A stretch of 23,039 bases of DNA from an uncultured Aquincola sp. (lineage in GTDB: Bacteria; Pseudomonadota; Gammaproteobacteria; Burkholderiales; Burkholderiaceae): contig CAKZXL010000749.1 of the NCBI GenBank assembly GCA_937883885.1, positions 1 to 23,039 of the forward strand, in the 5' to 3' direction. Below are positions 7,821 through 15,641 of the stretch, one piece after another. The position numbers and the translations under genes are program-made. Numbering within the stretch: position 1 is the first letter of the stretch; each line of letters opens with the position of its first letter. Below the pieces are notes generated by a model. That model did not search any database. It was given only the letters and a program-made list of their open reading frames with translations, and was not told where the DNA came from.

Positions 7821-10800
7821 ATGCGAAGCAGCTTGATCCGCGACACGGCCCGTCGGCCGCAACCCCATCCACTGGCCGCCGCGCTGGCCCTGTGCCTGGC
7901 CGGCCCGGCCGCGCTGCAGGCCCAGGCGCTGCCCGGCGGGCTGCAGGTGGTGCAGGGCCAGGCCACGGTGGACACGGCCGGTGCCCGCATGACCATCACC
8001 AACAGCCCCAACGCCATCCTCAACTGGCGGTCGTTTTCCATCGGGGCGCAGCAGTCGGTGCACTTCAACCAGGCCAGCAGCGCCAGCCAGGTGCTCAACC
8101 GGGTCACGGGCACCGACCCCTCGTCCATCCTGGGCAGCCTGTCGAGCAACGGCCAGGTGTGGCTGCTCAACCCGCACGGCGTGCTGTTCGGCGCCGGCGC
8201 GCGGGTGGACGTGGCGGGGCTGGTGGTGTCCACGCTCAACCTGCCGGATGCCGACTTCCTGGCCGGCCGCTACCGGCTGGGCCCGGCGGCCCAGGCGCTG
8301 GCCGGTGAGGGCCGCATCGTCAACCAGGGTGAGCTGCGCACGGCCTCGGGCGGGCGGGTGGCGCTGCTGGCCTCGGCCGCGGGCATGGCCAACGAAGGGC
8401 TGATCGAGGCGCCCGGCGGCCAGGTGCTGCTGGCCGCGGGCCAGCAGATCGAGCTGGTGGACACGCAGGCGCCGAACCTGGCCTTGCGCGTGATCGCGCC
8501 GGCCGGCGAGGCGCTGAACCTGGGCCGCGTGATTGCGCCCGCGGGGCGCATCGACGTGCAGGCCGCCATCGTCAACCAGCAGGGCGTGATGCGGGCCGAC
8601 GCGCTGGCCGTGGGCCCGGGCGGCGAACTGGTGCTGCAGGCCACGCAGCAGCTGACCCTGGCGGCCGGCAGCCAGACCACCGCCCGCGGCGGCACCGAGG
8701 CCGGCCGCGGCGGGCGCATCACGCTGGATGCGGGCGCCCAGGGCACGGCGCTGGTGGCCGGCACGGCCGACGTGACCGCACCGCAAGGCCAAGGCGGCAC
8801 GCTGCAGCTGCTGGGCCGGCAGGTGGGCGTGCTGGACGGCGGCGTGCTGGATGCATCGGGCCGCAGCGGTGGCGGGCAGGTGCTGGTGGGCGGCGGCGCC
8901 CAGGGCGCCGACCCCAGCCTGCGCAATGCCCAGGCCGCCTACGTCGGCCCGCGCGCCACGCTGGCCGCCGATGCCACCGGCCTGGGCGATGGCGGGCAAG
9001 TGGTGGTGTGGGCAGACCAGGCCACGCGGGCCTATGGCCGCTTCAGCGCGCTGGGCGGGCCGCTGGGCGGCGATGGCGGCCTGGTGGAAACCTCGGGCGG
9101 CTGGCTGGACGCAAGGCCCGCCACCGTGGCCGTGCAGGCGCCGCGCGGGCGCGCAGGCACCTGGCTGCTGGACCCCAACGACATCACCATCGTGGCCAGC
9201 GGCAGCGACACCAACATCAGCCCCGGCCCCGACTTCACCAGCACCAGCGATGGGGCGCAGATCAACGCAGCCACCATCGTCAGCGCACTGCAGGCGGGCA
9301 ACAACGTCAGCATCACCACCGGCACCGGCACGCCGGACAGCGAGGCGGGCGACATCCGCATGCAGTCGGTGGACATCCTGCCCACGCTGTCCACGCCGGT
9401 GTCGTTGACGCTCAATGCGCACAACCACATCCAGCTGGACAGCAGCCGCATCGAGGCCAGCGGCGCGGCGCTGGGCATCACGCTCAATGCCGCCAAGGAC
9501 GGCGGCACCGGCGCCATCGCGCTGTCGGGCAGCACGCTCAACAGCAACGGCGGCAACATCGTGCTGGGCGGTGGCGGCATCGCCAGCGGGCCGCAGGGCA
9601 CGGCCGGCTTCAGCGCCGCGGTGGGCGCCGACCCTGACTTTGCGAACGGCATCTGGCTGCGCAACGGCAGCGCGCTGCGGGCGGGCAACGGCAGCATCAC
9701 CCTGCGCGGCGCCACGGTGCAGGAAGGCAGCCTCAACGCCGGCGTGCTGGTGGACGACAACAGCACCCTGCAGGCCCGCGACATCGTGGTGCAGGGCTGG
9801 AGCAACGGCGGCCTGCTGCGCACCGGCGTGCACCTGTCCAGCGGCACCCTCACCGCCACCCATTCGCTGCGGGTGGAAGGCACCGCGCTGGCCGCCACCG
9901 ACCCTGGCGGCAGCAACCCCTCCAACCCCAGCCTGGTGGCGGGCGTGCGGGTGGAAGACGCACAGCTCGTCGTGCAGCCGCCCGCCCCCGACCCCACCGC
10001 CTCGCTCACGGTGGTGGGCACGGCCACGGTGTCGGGCAGCGCCTCTTCAGGCGGGCGCGCCGTCAGCGGTTTCGGCGTGAGCCTGCTGCGCAGCTCCTCA
10101 AGCCCGGGCAGCGCCCAGCTGCTGGCCCGCAACGGCGCCAGCGTGTCGGTGGAAGGCACGCTCAACTCGGCCGATGGCGGCTATGCCCTGCTGCTGGCCT
10201 CGACCGACTACGGCGGCGACATCATCGACGCGGCGGGCGCCTCGTCGCTGACGATCGCGGCCAGCGGCGCCGGCCAGCGGCTGGGGCTGAGCGGCGGCAA
10301 CATCGTCACGCCCAACGGCGGGCCGGCCACCATCAGCTCGGCCGGCAGCATCGACCTGGTGGACGGCTCCAACGGCTTTTCCGCCTCCATCAACGGCAAC
10401 GCCAGCAGCCTGTTGATGCAGGCGCAGGACGACCTGCTGATCACCGGCGGCAGCGCCGTCAACTTCAGCGGCAGCAACACGGCGGTCACGCTGGCTTCCA
10501 GCGCGGGCAGCATCGGCCTCAGCGGCGCGCCCTTCGTGGCCAGCGGCGGCACGGTGCGGCTGCTGGCGGCGCAGGTATCGATCGCCGGCAGCAGCACCCT
10601 CAGCAGCGACGCCAGCGGCGATGCGCTGGTGGTGGCCGGCAGCGGCGGCGGCAATGTGCAGACCTTTGCGCACACCGCCGCCAGCCCGGCCTTCAACACG
10701 CCCAACGGCCGCTGGCTGGTGTACGCCACCAGCCCCGACGACGCCGGCTTCGACCCCGGCGCACTGGTGCACGACTTCCGCCAGTACGACGCGGTGTACG

Positions 10801-13262
10801 GCAACGCGCCCACCGTGCAGGGCAGCGGCAACGGGCTGCTGTTTTCGGTGGCGCCCACGCTGGCGCTGAGCGGCGCGGTGAGCAAGGTGTACGACGGCAA
10901 CACCACGGTGCAGGTGTCGGCCGCCGAGGTGCAGGCCGGCACCGGCGCGCTCACCGGCGACACCGTGACCGTCGGCTCCGGCGCAGGCACCTATGCCGAT
11001 GCGCATGTGGGCAGCAACAAGGCCGTGACGGTGAATGCCGCGCTGGTGACGGCCACCGACGAAGACGGCAAGCCGGTGTACGGCTACCGGCTGGGCACGG
11101 TCACCGGCAACATCACCCCGCGCAGCCTGACCGTGGGCAGCCTGCAGGTGGCCGACAAGGTGTACGACGGCCAGACCACCGCCAGCGTGAGCAGCAGCAG
11201 CGGCCTGGTGGGCCTGGTGGCCGGCGAAAGCCTGCAGCTGCGGCTCGACGGCCGCTTCAGCGATGCCAACGTGGGCACCGGCAAGCCGGTGGCCATCACC
11301 CTCGGCCTGGCCGATGGGGCCGGCGGCAGCGGCCTGGCCAGCGACTACGTGCTGGGCACCACCAGCGCCAGCGGCAGCGCCGCCATCACGCCGCGGCCGC
11401 TCAGCCTCACCGCGGTGGCCGACGGCAAGCTGTACGACGGCAGCGATGCCGCCACGGTGCGGCTGGCGGCCGTCAACGGCCTGGTCAATGGCGAGCAGCT
11501 CACGCTGGGCGTCAGCGGCCGCTTCGCCGATGCCAATGCGGGCACCGGCAAGGCCGTGCAGGTGGCGGTGAGCGCGGCCGACGGCAGCGGCGGCCAGGTG
11601 GCCAACTACCAGCTGCCCGCCACGCTGGCCACCAGCGCCGACATCGGCCAGCGCACCCTCACCTACAACGCCACACCGGTGAGCGTGGCCGCGGGCAGCG
11701 CCTTGCCGGCCTTCAGCGGCCAGGTGGGCGGCTTCATCGAGGGCGAGAACCTGGCCAATGCCACCACCGGCACGCTGCGCTTCAGCAGCCCCGCGACCAC
11801 GGCTTCGCCGGCCGGCCGCTATGCCATCGAAGGCGGCGGGCTGGCGGCGCTGAACTACCGCTTCGAGCAGGCGGCCGGCAACGCCACCGCGTTGACGCTG
11901 CTGCCCGTGGCGGCCCCGCCGCCACCGCCGCCGCCCCCCACCCCGCCGGTGGACACGGTGGTGCCGCTGCAGCAGTCCACCCCGGTGGAATTGGCCGTGG
12001 CCCTGGCCACGCTGCTGCCCGAGCCGGTGCTGCCCGCACCGTTGGCCAACCGCGCACTTGACGCCACCCAGGCACTGGCGCCGGCCACCGCCGGCGGCGG
12101 CAGCAGCCCGCGCTTTGGCACCGTGCCGGTGGGCAGCCTGTCGCAAGACGCGCTGGCCGCCTTGCTGGCCTCGCGCGACCGCCTCAAGCAGCAGATCTTT
12201 GCGCAGGCGCTGGCCGAGCTGGCGGCCCGGCCACAGGCCGCCGATGTGCCCGCATGCGCCACGCCCGAGCAGGCCGAGACGGGCCTGTGCATGATCACCG
12301 TCAAGCAGCGCGACGAGGTGCGCGCGGCGCGCGAGGCGCGGCTGCAGCAGGCCCCCGCCAACGATGCAGCGGCCGCCCCCGCGCCGGCCCCGGCGCCCGC
12401 TTCACCGGCGGCCACGCCGGGGGCCCCGGTGGCCCCGCCGGCACCCTCCGCGCCGCCGGTGGCTGCCGCCTTGCCGGCGGTGACGCCGCCGCTCTTTCCC
12501 ATCCGCGCTGCGGTGCGCAGTGCCGCACTGCCGCAGATACAGCGCAAGCTGGCGGTGCTGATCGGCACCGACCGCTATGCCGACACCCGCATCCCGCAGC
12601 TGGACAACGCCGCCAGCGACGCCAGCGCCGTGGCCGCGCTGCTGCAATCGACGCTGGGCTACGAAACGCTGGTGATTGAAAACGGCAGCAAGGACACGGT
12701 GATGCGCACGCTGAACCGGCTGGCCACCGAAGTGGGGCCCAACGACTCGGTGGTGCTGTACTACGCCGGCCATGGCGCGGTGGTGCCCACCACCGGCGAG
12801 GGCTACTGGCAGCCGGCCGATGCCGATGCCACGCGACCCGAGACCTGGATCAGCAATGCCGACATCGGCCGCGCGGTGGAACGGCTGGGCGCCACGCAGG
12901 TGGCCTTGATCTCGGACAGCTGCTACTCGGGTACGCTGGTGTCCGATGCCCGCATCCGCGCCACCACCGCGGCGCTGGACCCCGGCCAGGTGCTGTCGCG
13001 CCGCACGGCGGTGGTGATGTCCTCGGGCGGCAACGAGCCGGTGTTCGACGCCGGCAAGGAAGGCCACAGCACCTTCGCCTGGAACCTGATGCGCACGCTG
13101 CAGCAGGTGCCCACCTGGCAGCCCGGCGGCAACGTGTTCGAGCGCGTGCGCTTCGCGGTGGCCCGCGAGCTGCCGCAGCGGCCGCAGTACGGCGCGTTCT
13201 CCAACAGCGGCTATGCGGCCGGGGCGGACTACCTGTTCGAGAAGCGCGAGCTCACGCGCTGA
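7821..13262 (+). CDS. TPS exoprotein (filamentous-haemagglutinin type) with YDG repeats and C-terminal caspase domain
   Basis: Predicted secreted protein of 1813 residues, the cargo of the transporter encoded just upstream. In order: signal peptide to about A36 (AALQAQA); TPS/haemagglutination-activity domain (about 37-270) with ILNWRSFSIG, the NPxG motif as NPHG (117-120) and GVLFGAGARVDVAGLV; a Gly/Ser/Ala-rich beta-helix-like region with VETSGGWLDA (about 422) and TWLLDPNDITI (447); three YDG domains beginning K1022, K1113 and K1203; an MBG-like domain from about 1280; a polyproline linker (about 1365-1378); a charged segment with C1479 and C1490; a Pro/Ala linker (about 1514-1557). The C-terminal C14 caspase domain (1575-1813) has LAVLIGTDRY, YYAGHGA (H1651) and SDSCYSG (D1699, C1701), so the dyad is intact. 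D1699, two residues before the Cys, suggests metacaspase-like preference for Arg/Lys. No frameshift is visible. Surface location and protease activity are inferred. Confidence 0.93.
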   Translation: MRSSLIRDTARRPQPHPLAAALALCLAGPAALQAQALPGGLQVVQGQATVDTAGARMTITNSPNAILNWRSFSIGAQQSVHFNQASSASQVLNRVTGTDPSSILGSLSSNGQVWLLNPHGVLFGAGARVDVAGLVVSTLNLPDADFLAGRYRLGPAAQALAGEGRIVNQGELRTASGGRVALLASAAGMANEGLIEAPGGQVLLAAGQQIELVDTQAPNLALRVIAPAGEALNLGRVIAPAGRIDVQAAIVNQQGVMRADALAVGPGGELVLQATQQLTLAAGSQTTARGGTEAGRGGRITLDAGAQGTALVAGTADVTAPQGQGGTLQLLGRQVGVLDGGVLDASGRSGGGQVLVGGGAQGADPSLRNAQAAYVGPRATLAADATGLGDGGQVVVWADQATRAYGRFSALGGPLGGDGGLVETSGGWLDARPATVAVQAPRGRAGTWLLDPNDITIVASGSDTNISPGPDFTSTSDGAQINAATIVSALQAGNNVSITTGTGTPDSEAGDIRMQSVDILPTLSTPVSLTLNAHNHIQLDSSRIEASGAALGITLNAAKDGGTGAIALSGSTLNSNGGNIVLGGGGIASGPQGTAGFSAAVGADPDFANGIWLRNGSALRAGNGSITLRGATVQEGSLNAGVLVDDNSTLQARDIVVQGWSNGGLLRTGVHLSSGTLTATHSLRVEGTALAATDPGGSNPSNPSLVAGVRVEDAQLVVQPPAPDPTASLTVVGTATVSGSASSGGRAVSGFGVSLLRSSSSPGSAQLLARNGASVSVEGTLNSADGGYALLLASTDYGGDIIDAAGASSLTIAASGAGQRLGLSGGNIVTPNGGPATISSAGSIDLVDGSNGFSASINGNASSLLMQAQDDLLITGGSAVNFSGSNTAVTLASSAGSIGLSGAPFVASGGTVRLLAAQVSIAGSSTLSSDASGDALVVAGSGGGNVQTFAHTAASPAFNTPNGRWLVYATSPDDAGFDPGALVHDFRQYDAVYGNAPTVQGSGNGLLFSVAPTLALSGAVSKVYDGNTTVQVSAAEVQAGTGALTGDTVTVGSGAGTYADAHVGSNKAVTVNAALVTATDEDGKPVYGYRLGTVTGNITPRSLTVGSLQVADKVYDGQTTASVSSSSGLVGLVAGESLQLRLDGRFSDANVGTGKPVAITLGLADGAGGSGLASDYVLGTTSASGSAAITPRPLSLTAVADGKLYDGSDAATVRLAAVNGLVNGEQLTLGVSGRFADANAGTGKAVQVAVSAADGSGGQVANYQLPATLATSADIGQRTLTYNATPVSVAAGSALPAFSGQVGGFIEGENLANATTGTLRFSSPATTASPAGRYAIEGGGLAALNYRFEQAAGNATALTLLPVAAPPPPPPPPTPPVDTVVPLQQSTPVELAVALATLLPEPVLPAPLANRALDATQALAPATAGGGSSPRFGTVPVGSLSQDALAALLASRDRLKQQIFAQALAELAARPQAADVPACATPEQAETGLCMITVKQRDEVRAAREARLQQAPANDAAAAPAPAPAPASPAATPGAPVAPPAPSAPPVAAALPAVTPPLFPIRAAVRSAALPQIQRKLAVLIGTDRYADTRIPQLDNAASDASAVAALLQSTLGYETLVIENGSKDTVMRTLNRLATEVGPNDSVVLYYAGHGAVVPTTGEGYWQPADADATRPETWISNADIGRAVERLGATQVALISDSCYSGTLVSDARIRATTAALDPGQVLSRRTAVVMSSGGNEPVFDAGKEGHSTFAWNLMRTLQQVPTWQPGGNVFERVRFAVARELPQRPQYGAFSNSGYAAGADYLFEKRELTR
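10884..11640 (+). repeat. three tandem YDG-domain repeats within the TPS exoprotein
   Basis: Units start at K(V/L)YDG: residues 1022, 1113 and 1203, giving periods of 91 and 90. Shared landmarks are the YDG turn, an F/Y-A/S-D-A-(N/H)-(V/A)-G turn about 45 residues on, and closing strands ending in ITPR(S/P)L in the first two units. YDG units are common stalk modules of bacterial surface proteins and may space the caspase domain from the cell. Confidence 0.8.
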
Positions 13263-13268
13263 CCCTCC

Positions 13269-13850
13269 TCACCGGTTGGTGACGATGGTCACGCGGCGGT
13301 TCTCAGGCGCCTCAGGGCGGGCAGGGTCCACCAGCTCAGTGGCGCCCTTGCCCTGCGGGGCCAGCCGCTCGGGCAGCACGCCGCGCACGTTCACCAGGTA
13401 GTCCACCACCGACTGCGCGCGCTGCTGCGACAGCTTCATGTTGCGGTCGGCCTGGCCGCGCGGGTCGGCATGGCCTTCGACCCGGAAGCCGAAGCCGGCC
13501 AGCTTGTCCGACTGCAGCGCGTTGGCCACCGTGTCCAGCGTGGCCTTGGCATCGGCCGTCAGCTCGGCCGAGTCGGTGGGAAAGGTGATCAGCAGCGACG
13601 CCTTGCCCGGTGCCGCCGGCTTGTTGCTGGGCGGGCGCACCGCGGGCCGGAAGCCGCGGGTCTTGGCATCGGCCGGCGGCTCGGGCGGCTCGATGGCCAA
13701 TGCATCGACCAGCGCCGATTCGGTCACGTCGCCGCTGCGCAGCATGGGTTCGGGGGCCGAGGCGCCGGCCGCGGGCTGTGCGCCCGCCAGCAGCGTGCTG
13801 CCGGCCAGGGCCGCCATGCACAGCAGGCGGGCCAGAAGGTGTGGAGTCAT
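13269..13850 (-). CDS. OmpA-family peptidoglycan-binding periplasmic protein
   Basis: 193 residues with an N-terminal signal peptide (LLCMAALAGSTLLAGA, cleavage about residue 24) and no lipobox cysteine. A low-complexity Pro/Ala-rich segment (30-84) follows, then an OmpA C-terminal domain (about 85-193). Its EGHADPRG...NMKLSQQRA block carries the residues that bind diaminopimelate in the family (D129, N137, R144). It would anchor non-covalently to the cell wall. There is no barrel or TM domain. ATG 13850 has an AGGGG about 8 bases upstream on the minus strand. It converges on the caspase exoprotein gene with only 6 bases between stop codons, so pairing with it is possible but unproven. The linker contains KTRGFRP (63-69), a basic segment of the type metacaspase-like enzymes could cut; that is speculation. 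Confidence 0.88.
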   Translation of the reverse strand: MTPHLLARLLCMAALAGSTLLAGAQPAAGASAPEPMLRSGDVTESALVDALAIEPPEPPADAKTRGFRPAVRPPSNKPAAPGKASLLITFPTDSAELTADAKATLDTVANALQSDKLAGFGFRVEGHADPRGQADRNMKLSQQRAQSVVDYLVNVRGVLPERLAPQGKGATELVDPARPEAPENRRVTIVTNR

Positions 13851-13915
13851 GAAGCATCCCCTGCGGCCCGCGGCCCGAGCCCCGGCGGGGCCGGCAGCGT
13901 GCCAGGAGGTCGAGT

Positions 13916-14524
13916 TTAGTCAGCCGCCCAACCGGGATTCAGGCGCTGCCACAGCACATGGTCGCGCCAGTCGCCATCGATCATCAGGTACTGCGGCGCC
14001 AGCCCGATGCGGGTGAAGCCCAGGCGCTGGATCAGCGCCAGGCTGCGCTCGTTCTCGGGCCGGATGGCGGCTTCGATGCGGTGCAGCCGGCCACGCGGCG
14101 AGAACATCTCGGCCAAGGCCACGGCCAGCGCCGCGGCCATCACGCCCCGGCCTTCCAGGCCCTGGTCCACCGAGTAGCCCAGCGAGGCGCTTTGAAAGGG
14201 CCCGCGCGACACGTTCGAGAAGTGGATGCTGCCCACCACGCGCGAGGCGTCCTGCAGCTCCACCAGCCAGTAGCGGTAGGCCGTGCCCATGCCGAAGGCC
14301 AGCGTGCTTTGCATCAAGCGCTCGGCCTGCACCGCGGCACTGTCGAAGCCGGGCGGTGATGGCGGGTCCCAGCGGCTGAAGTGCGCGCAGTTGCGGCGGT
14401 AGTAGTCGGCCACCGCCGCGGCCTGCACGAAGGGGGACGACACCAGCTCCACATGCGGCGTGGACAAGCGCACCAACGGGCCTTGGGGGCTGCTGCTGAT
14501 GGCCGGGATGGGAGGTGCTTGCAT
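13916..14524 (-). CDS. GNAT N-acetyltransferase, RimJ/RimL type
   Basis: Acetyl-CoA-dependent N-acetyltransferase of the GNAT superfamily, close to RimJ, which acetylates the N-terminal Ala of ribosomal protein S5 in E. coli. About 202 residues. Visible family blocks are RYWLVELQDASRVVGSIHF, the beta4-alpha3 acetyl-CoA loop GYSVDQGLEGRGVM (Q/RxxGxG/A type), RIEAAIRPENERSLALIQRLGF and the closing YLMIDGDWRDHVLWQRL, which is typical of RimJ. Start is uncertain: ATG 14524 is used here, while GTG 14539 adds five residues; neither has a clear SD. It lies alone between the OmpA-like gene (65-base gap) and the DUF4148 promoter. Whether the substrate is S5 or another protein or small molecule cannot be told. 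Confidence 0.85.
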   Translation of the reverse strand: MQAPPIPAISSSPQGPLVRLSTPHVELVSSPFVQAAAVADYYRRNCAHFSRWDPPSPPGFDSAAVQAERLMQSTLAFGMGTAYRYWLVELQDASRVVGSIHFSNVSRGPFQSASLGYSVDQGLEGRGVMAAALAVALAEMFSPRGRLHRIEAAIRPENERSLALIQRLGFTRIGLAPQYLMIDGDWRDHVLWQRLNPGWAAD

Positions 14525-14579
14525 CGTGCGGATTGTCACGCAGCACCCGGGCCCGAAGGGCCTTTATTGATCAAAAGCG

Positions 14580-14633
14580 CAATGGCGCATTGGCGTTCAA
14601 GTGCTGTTTCAAAAGCACCCCGCTGCCTACAGT
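14580..14633 (+). promoter_or_regulatory. conserved promoter module, copy 1
   Basis: Inverted repeat CAATG-GCG-CATTG at 14580-14592 and -10-like TACAGT at 14628-14633, start to start 48 bases. TGTTTC lies at the -35 position with a 17-bp spacer. A block continuing as CTGCCTACAGT and then CATCGAC is shared with the second copy. The repeat is centred about 45 bases upstream of the -10 box centre, as for an activator site. Confidence 0.65.
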
Positions 14634-14722
14634 TCATCCCATCGACAGGGCCACAACGACAGCGCAGTGCCCCCGCCGACGAAACCGACTCGACAACATA
14701 TCCACTTGAAGGAATCGTCATC

Positions 14723-15055
14723 TTGAACACCAAGACCCGCATCGCCTCCGCCCTGGCCGCTTCCATGTTCGCCCTGCTGGCTGCAGGCACCGCCAACGCC
14801 CAGGTCTATGGCGACACCGGCGGCTACAACGTGCCGGAACTGCAAGCCAAGAGCACCAAGACCCGCGCCCAGGTGCAGGCCGAGCTGGCCCAGGCCCGGG
14901 CCAACGGCGAGCTGTCGACGCATGCCGAAGGTTATGACTTCGCGGCCCGCCAGGCCACCGCTTCCACCAAGACCCGCGAGGAAGTGCGCGCCGAAGCCGC
15001 CAAGGCCCTGAAGTCGGGCGAAGCCTCGGCCTTCGGCAACTACACCCGCGGCTGA
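14723..15055 (+). CDS. exported DUF4148 protein, paralogue 1
   Basis: 110-residue protein with a Sec signal peptide (IASALAASMFALLAAGTANA, cleavage after A26), so probably periplasmic. The mature part contains two copies of a short helical motif: STKTRAQVQAELAQARANGEL (about 44-64) and STKTREEVRAEAAKAL (81-96), the DUF4148 signature (PF13663). Function of the family is unknown. It starts at TTG 14723, preceded by AAGGAA with an 8-base gap; the aligned residues of the two paralogues begin at GTG and ATG, which supports this start. An upstream in-frame extension exists but is not needed. First of three tandem paralogues. A block of about 85 bases from its ANAQVYGDTGGYN codons on is nearly identical to paralogue 2, so duplication or conversion was recent. 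Confidence 0.85.
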   Translation: MNTKTRIASALAASMFALLAAGTANAQVYGDTGGYNVPELQAKSTKTRAQVQAELAQARANGELSTHAEGYDFAARQATASTKTREEVRAEAAKALKSGEASAFGNYTRG

Positions 15056-15059
15056 GCCT

Positions 15060-15074
15060 CACTTGTCTAGTCAA
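15060..15074 (-). repeat. 15-bp sequence repeated inverted from 1982-1996 (copy 2)
   Basis: CACTTGTCTAGTCAA is the exact reverse complement of 1982-1996. It begins 4 bases after the stop codon of DUF4148 paralogue 1 and 24 bases before the second promoter module. The core CTTG-TCTAGT-CAAG is a near-perfect palindrome, which resembles sites of HutC-type GntR regulators. Confidence 0.35.
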
Positions 15075-15098
15075 GCACGGCGACTGTTTCGATTTGCG

Positions 15099-15152
15099 CA
15101 ATGACGCATTGACCGCTCAGCGCTTTTTCTCAACGGCCGCCCTGCCTACAGT
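15099..15152 (+). promoter_or_regulatory. conserved promoter module, copy 2
   Basis: CAATG-ACG-CATTG at 15099-15111 and TACAGT at 15147-15152, again 48 bases start to start. TTTTTC is at the -35 position. The preceding GCG and the following CTGCCTACAGT...CATCGAC match copy 1 although the spacer sequence differs, which marks the ends as conserved. Confidence 0.65.
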
Positions 15153-15195
15153 CCACCTCATCGACGGCGCTGCCGCCGACTCTCGGAGATAGAAC

Positions 15196-15531
15196 GTGAA
15201 CACCAAGACCCGCATCGCTTCCACCCTGGCCGCTTCCCTGATCGCCCTGCTGGGCTCGGCTGCCGCCAACGCCCAGGTCTACGGCGACACCGGTGGCTAC
15301 AACGTGCCGGAACTGCAAGCCAAGAGCACCAAGACCCGCGCCCAGGTGCAGGCCGAGCTGCAACATGCCCGCGCCAACGGCGAACTGCGCACCACCGCCG
15401 ACGGTTACGGCATCGTGGAAAGCAGCGCCCCGACGCAATCGGCCAAGAGCCGCGACGAAGTGCGCGCTGAAGTCATCCAGGCCATCCGCAGCGGCGCTCA
15501 CCTGAGCATGGGCGACCAAAGCCGCGGCTGA
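15196..15531 (+). CDS. exported DUF4148 protein, paralogue 2
   Basis: 111 residues starting at GTG 15196, preceded by GGAGAT. Signal peptide (ASTLAASLIALLGSAAANA) cleaved before QVYGDTGGYNVPELQ, which is identical to paralogue 1. First motif STKTRAQVQAELQHARANGEL; the second has diverged to SAKSRDEVRAEVIQAIRSG. The end, MGDQSRG, resembles the NYTRG and LYSRG ends of the other two. Probably a small periplasmic protein of unknown role. It has its own copy of the conserved promoter module and a strong terminator 40 bases after its stop codon, so it is likely transcribed independently of paralogue 3. Confidence 0.85.
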   Translation: MNTKTRIASTLAASLIALLGSAAANAQVYGDTGGYNVPELQAKSTKTRAQVQAELQHARANGELRTTADGYGIVESSAPTQSAKSRDEVRAEVIQAIRSGAHLSMGDQSRG

Positions 15532-15568
15532 TCGACCGGGGCTGCGGCCCCGCGCAAGCCAGCCACAC

Positions 15569-15598
15569 AACGCCGCACGGCCTGCCGTGCGGCGTTTT
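15569..15598 (+). terminator. rho-independent terminator after DUF4148 paralogue 2
   Basis: CGCCGCACGG (15571-15580) and CCGTGCGGCG (15585-15594) form a perfect 10-bp stem, extendable by two A-T pairs, around a CCTG loop. TTTT follows. Placed downstream of paralogue 2 and before the third promoter module. Confidence 0.85.
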
Positions 15599-15641
15599 GC
15601 GTTCTTGCGTGGCACGGCGCCACGGACTGTTCGCCTTCCTG

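Noticed and set aside
10884..11640. Considered whether the repeats could be a DNA-level satellite or CRISPR-like array
   Set aside because: The periodicity (~270 bp) is at protein level (YDG domains), with diverged nucleotide sequence and no spacers.
7722..12146. Very long minus-strand open frames opposite the TPS exoprotein gene (about 680-710 codons)
   Set aside because: They mirror GC-rich codon bias of the plus-strand gene, are His/Ala/Gly/Gln-rich without domains, and lack start signals.
14550..14568. Hairpin GGCCC-GAA-GGGCC followed by TTTATT
   Set aside because: Looks like a small terminator, but there is no plus-strand gene upstream for it to terminate and the stem is only 5 bp; possibly a block to readthrough, not supported enough to call.
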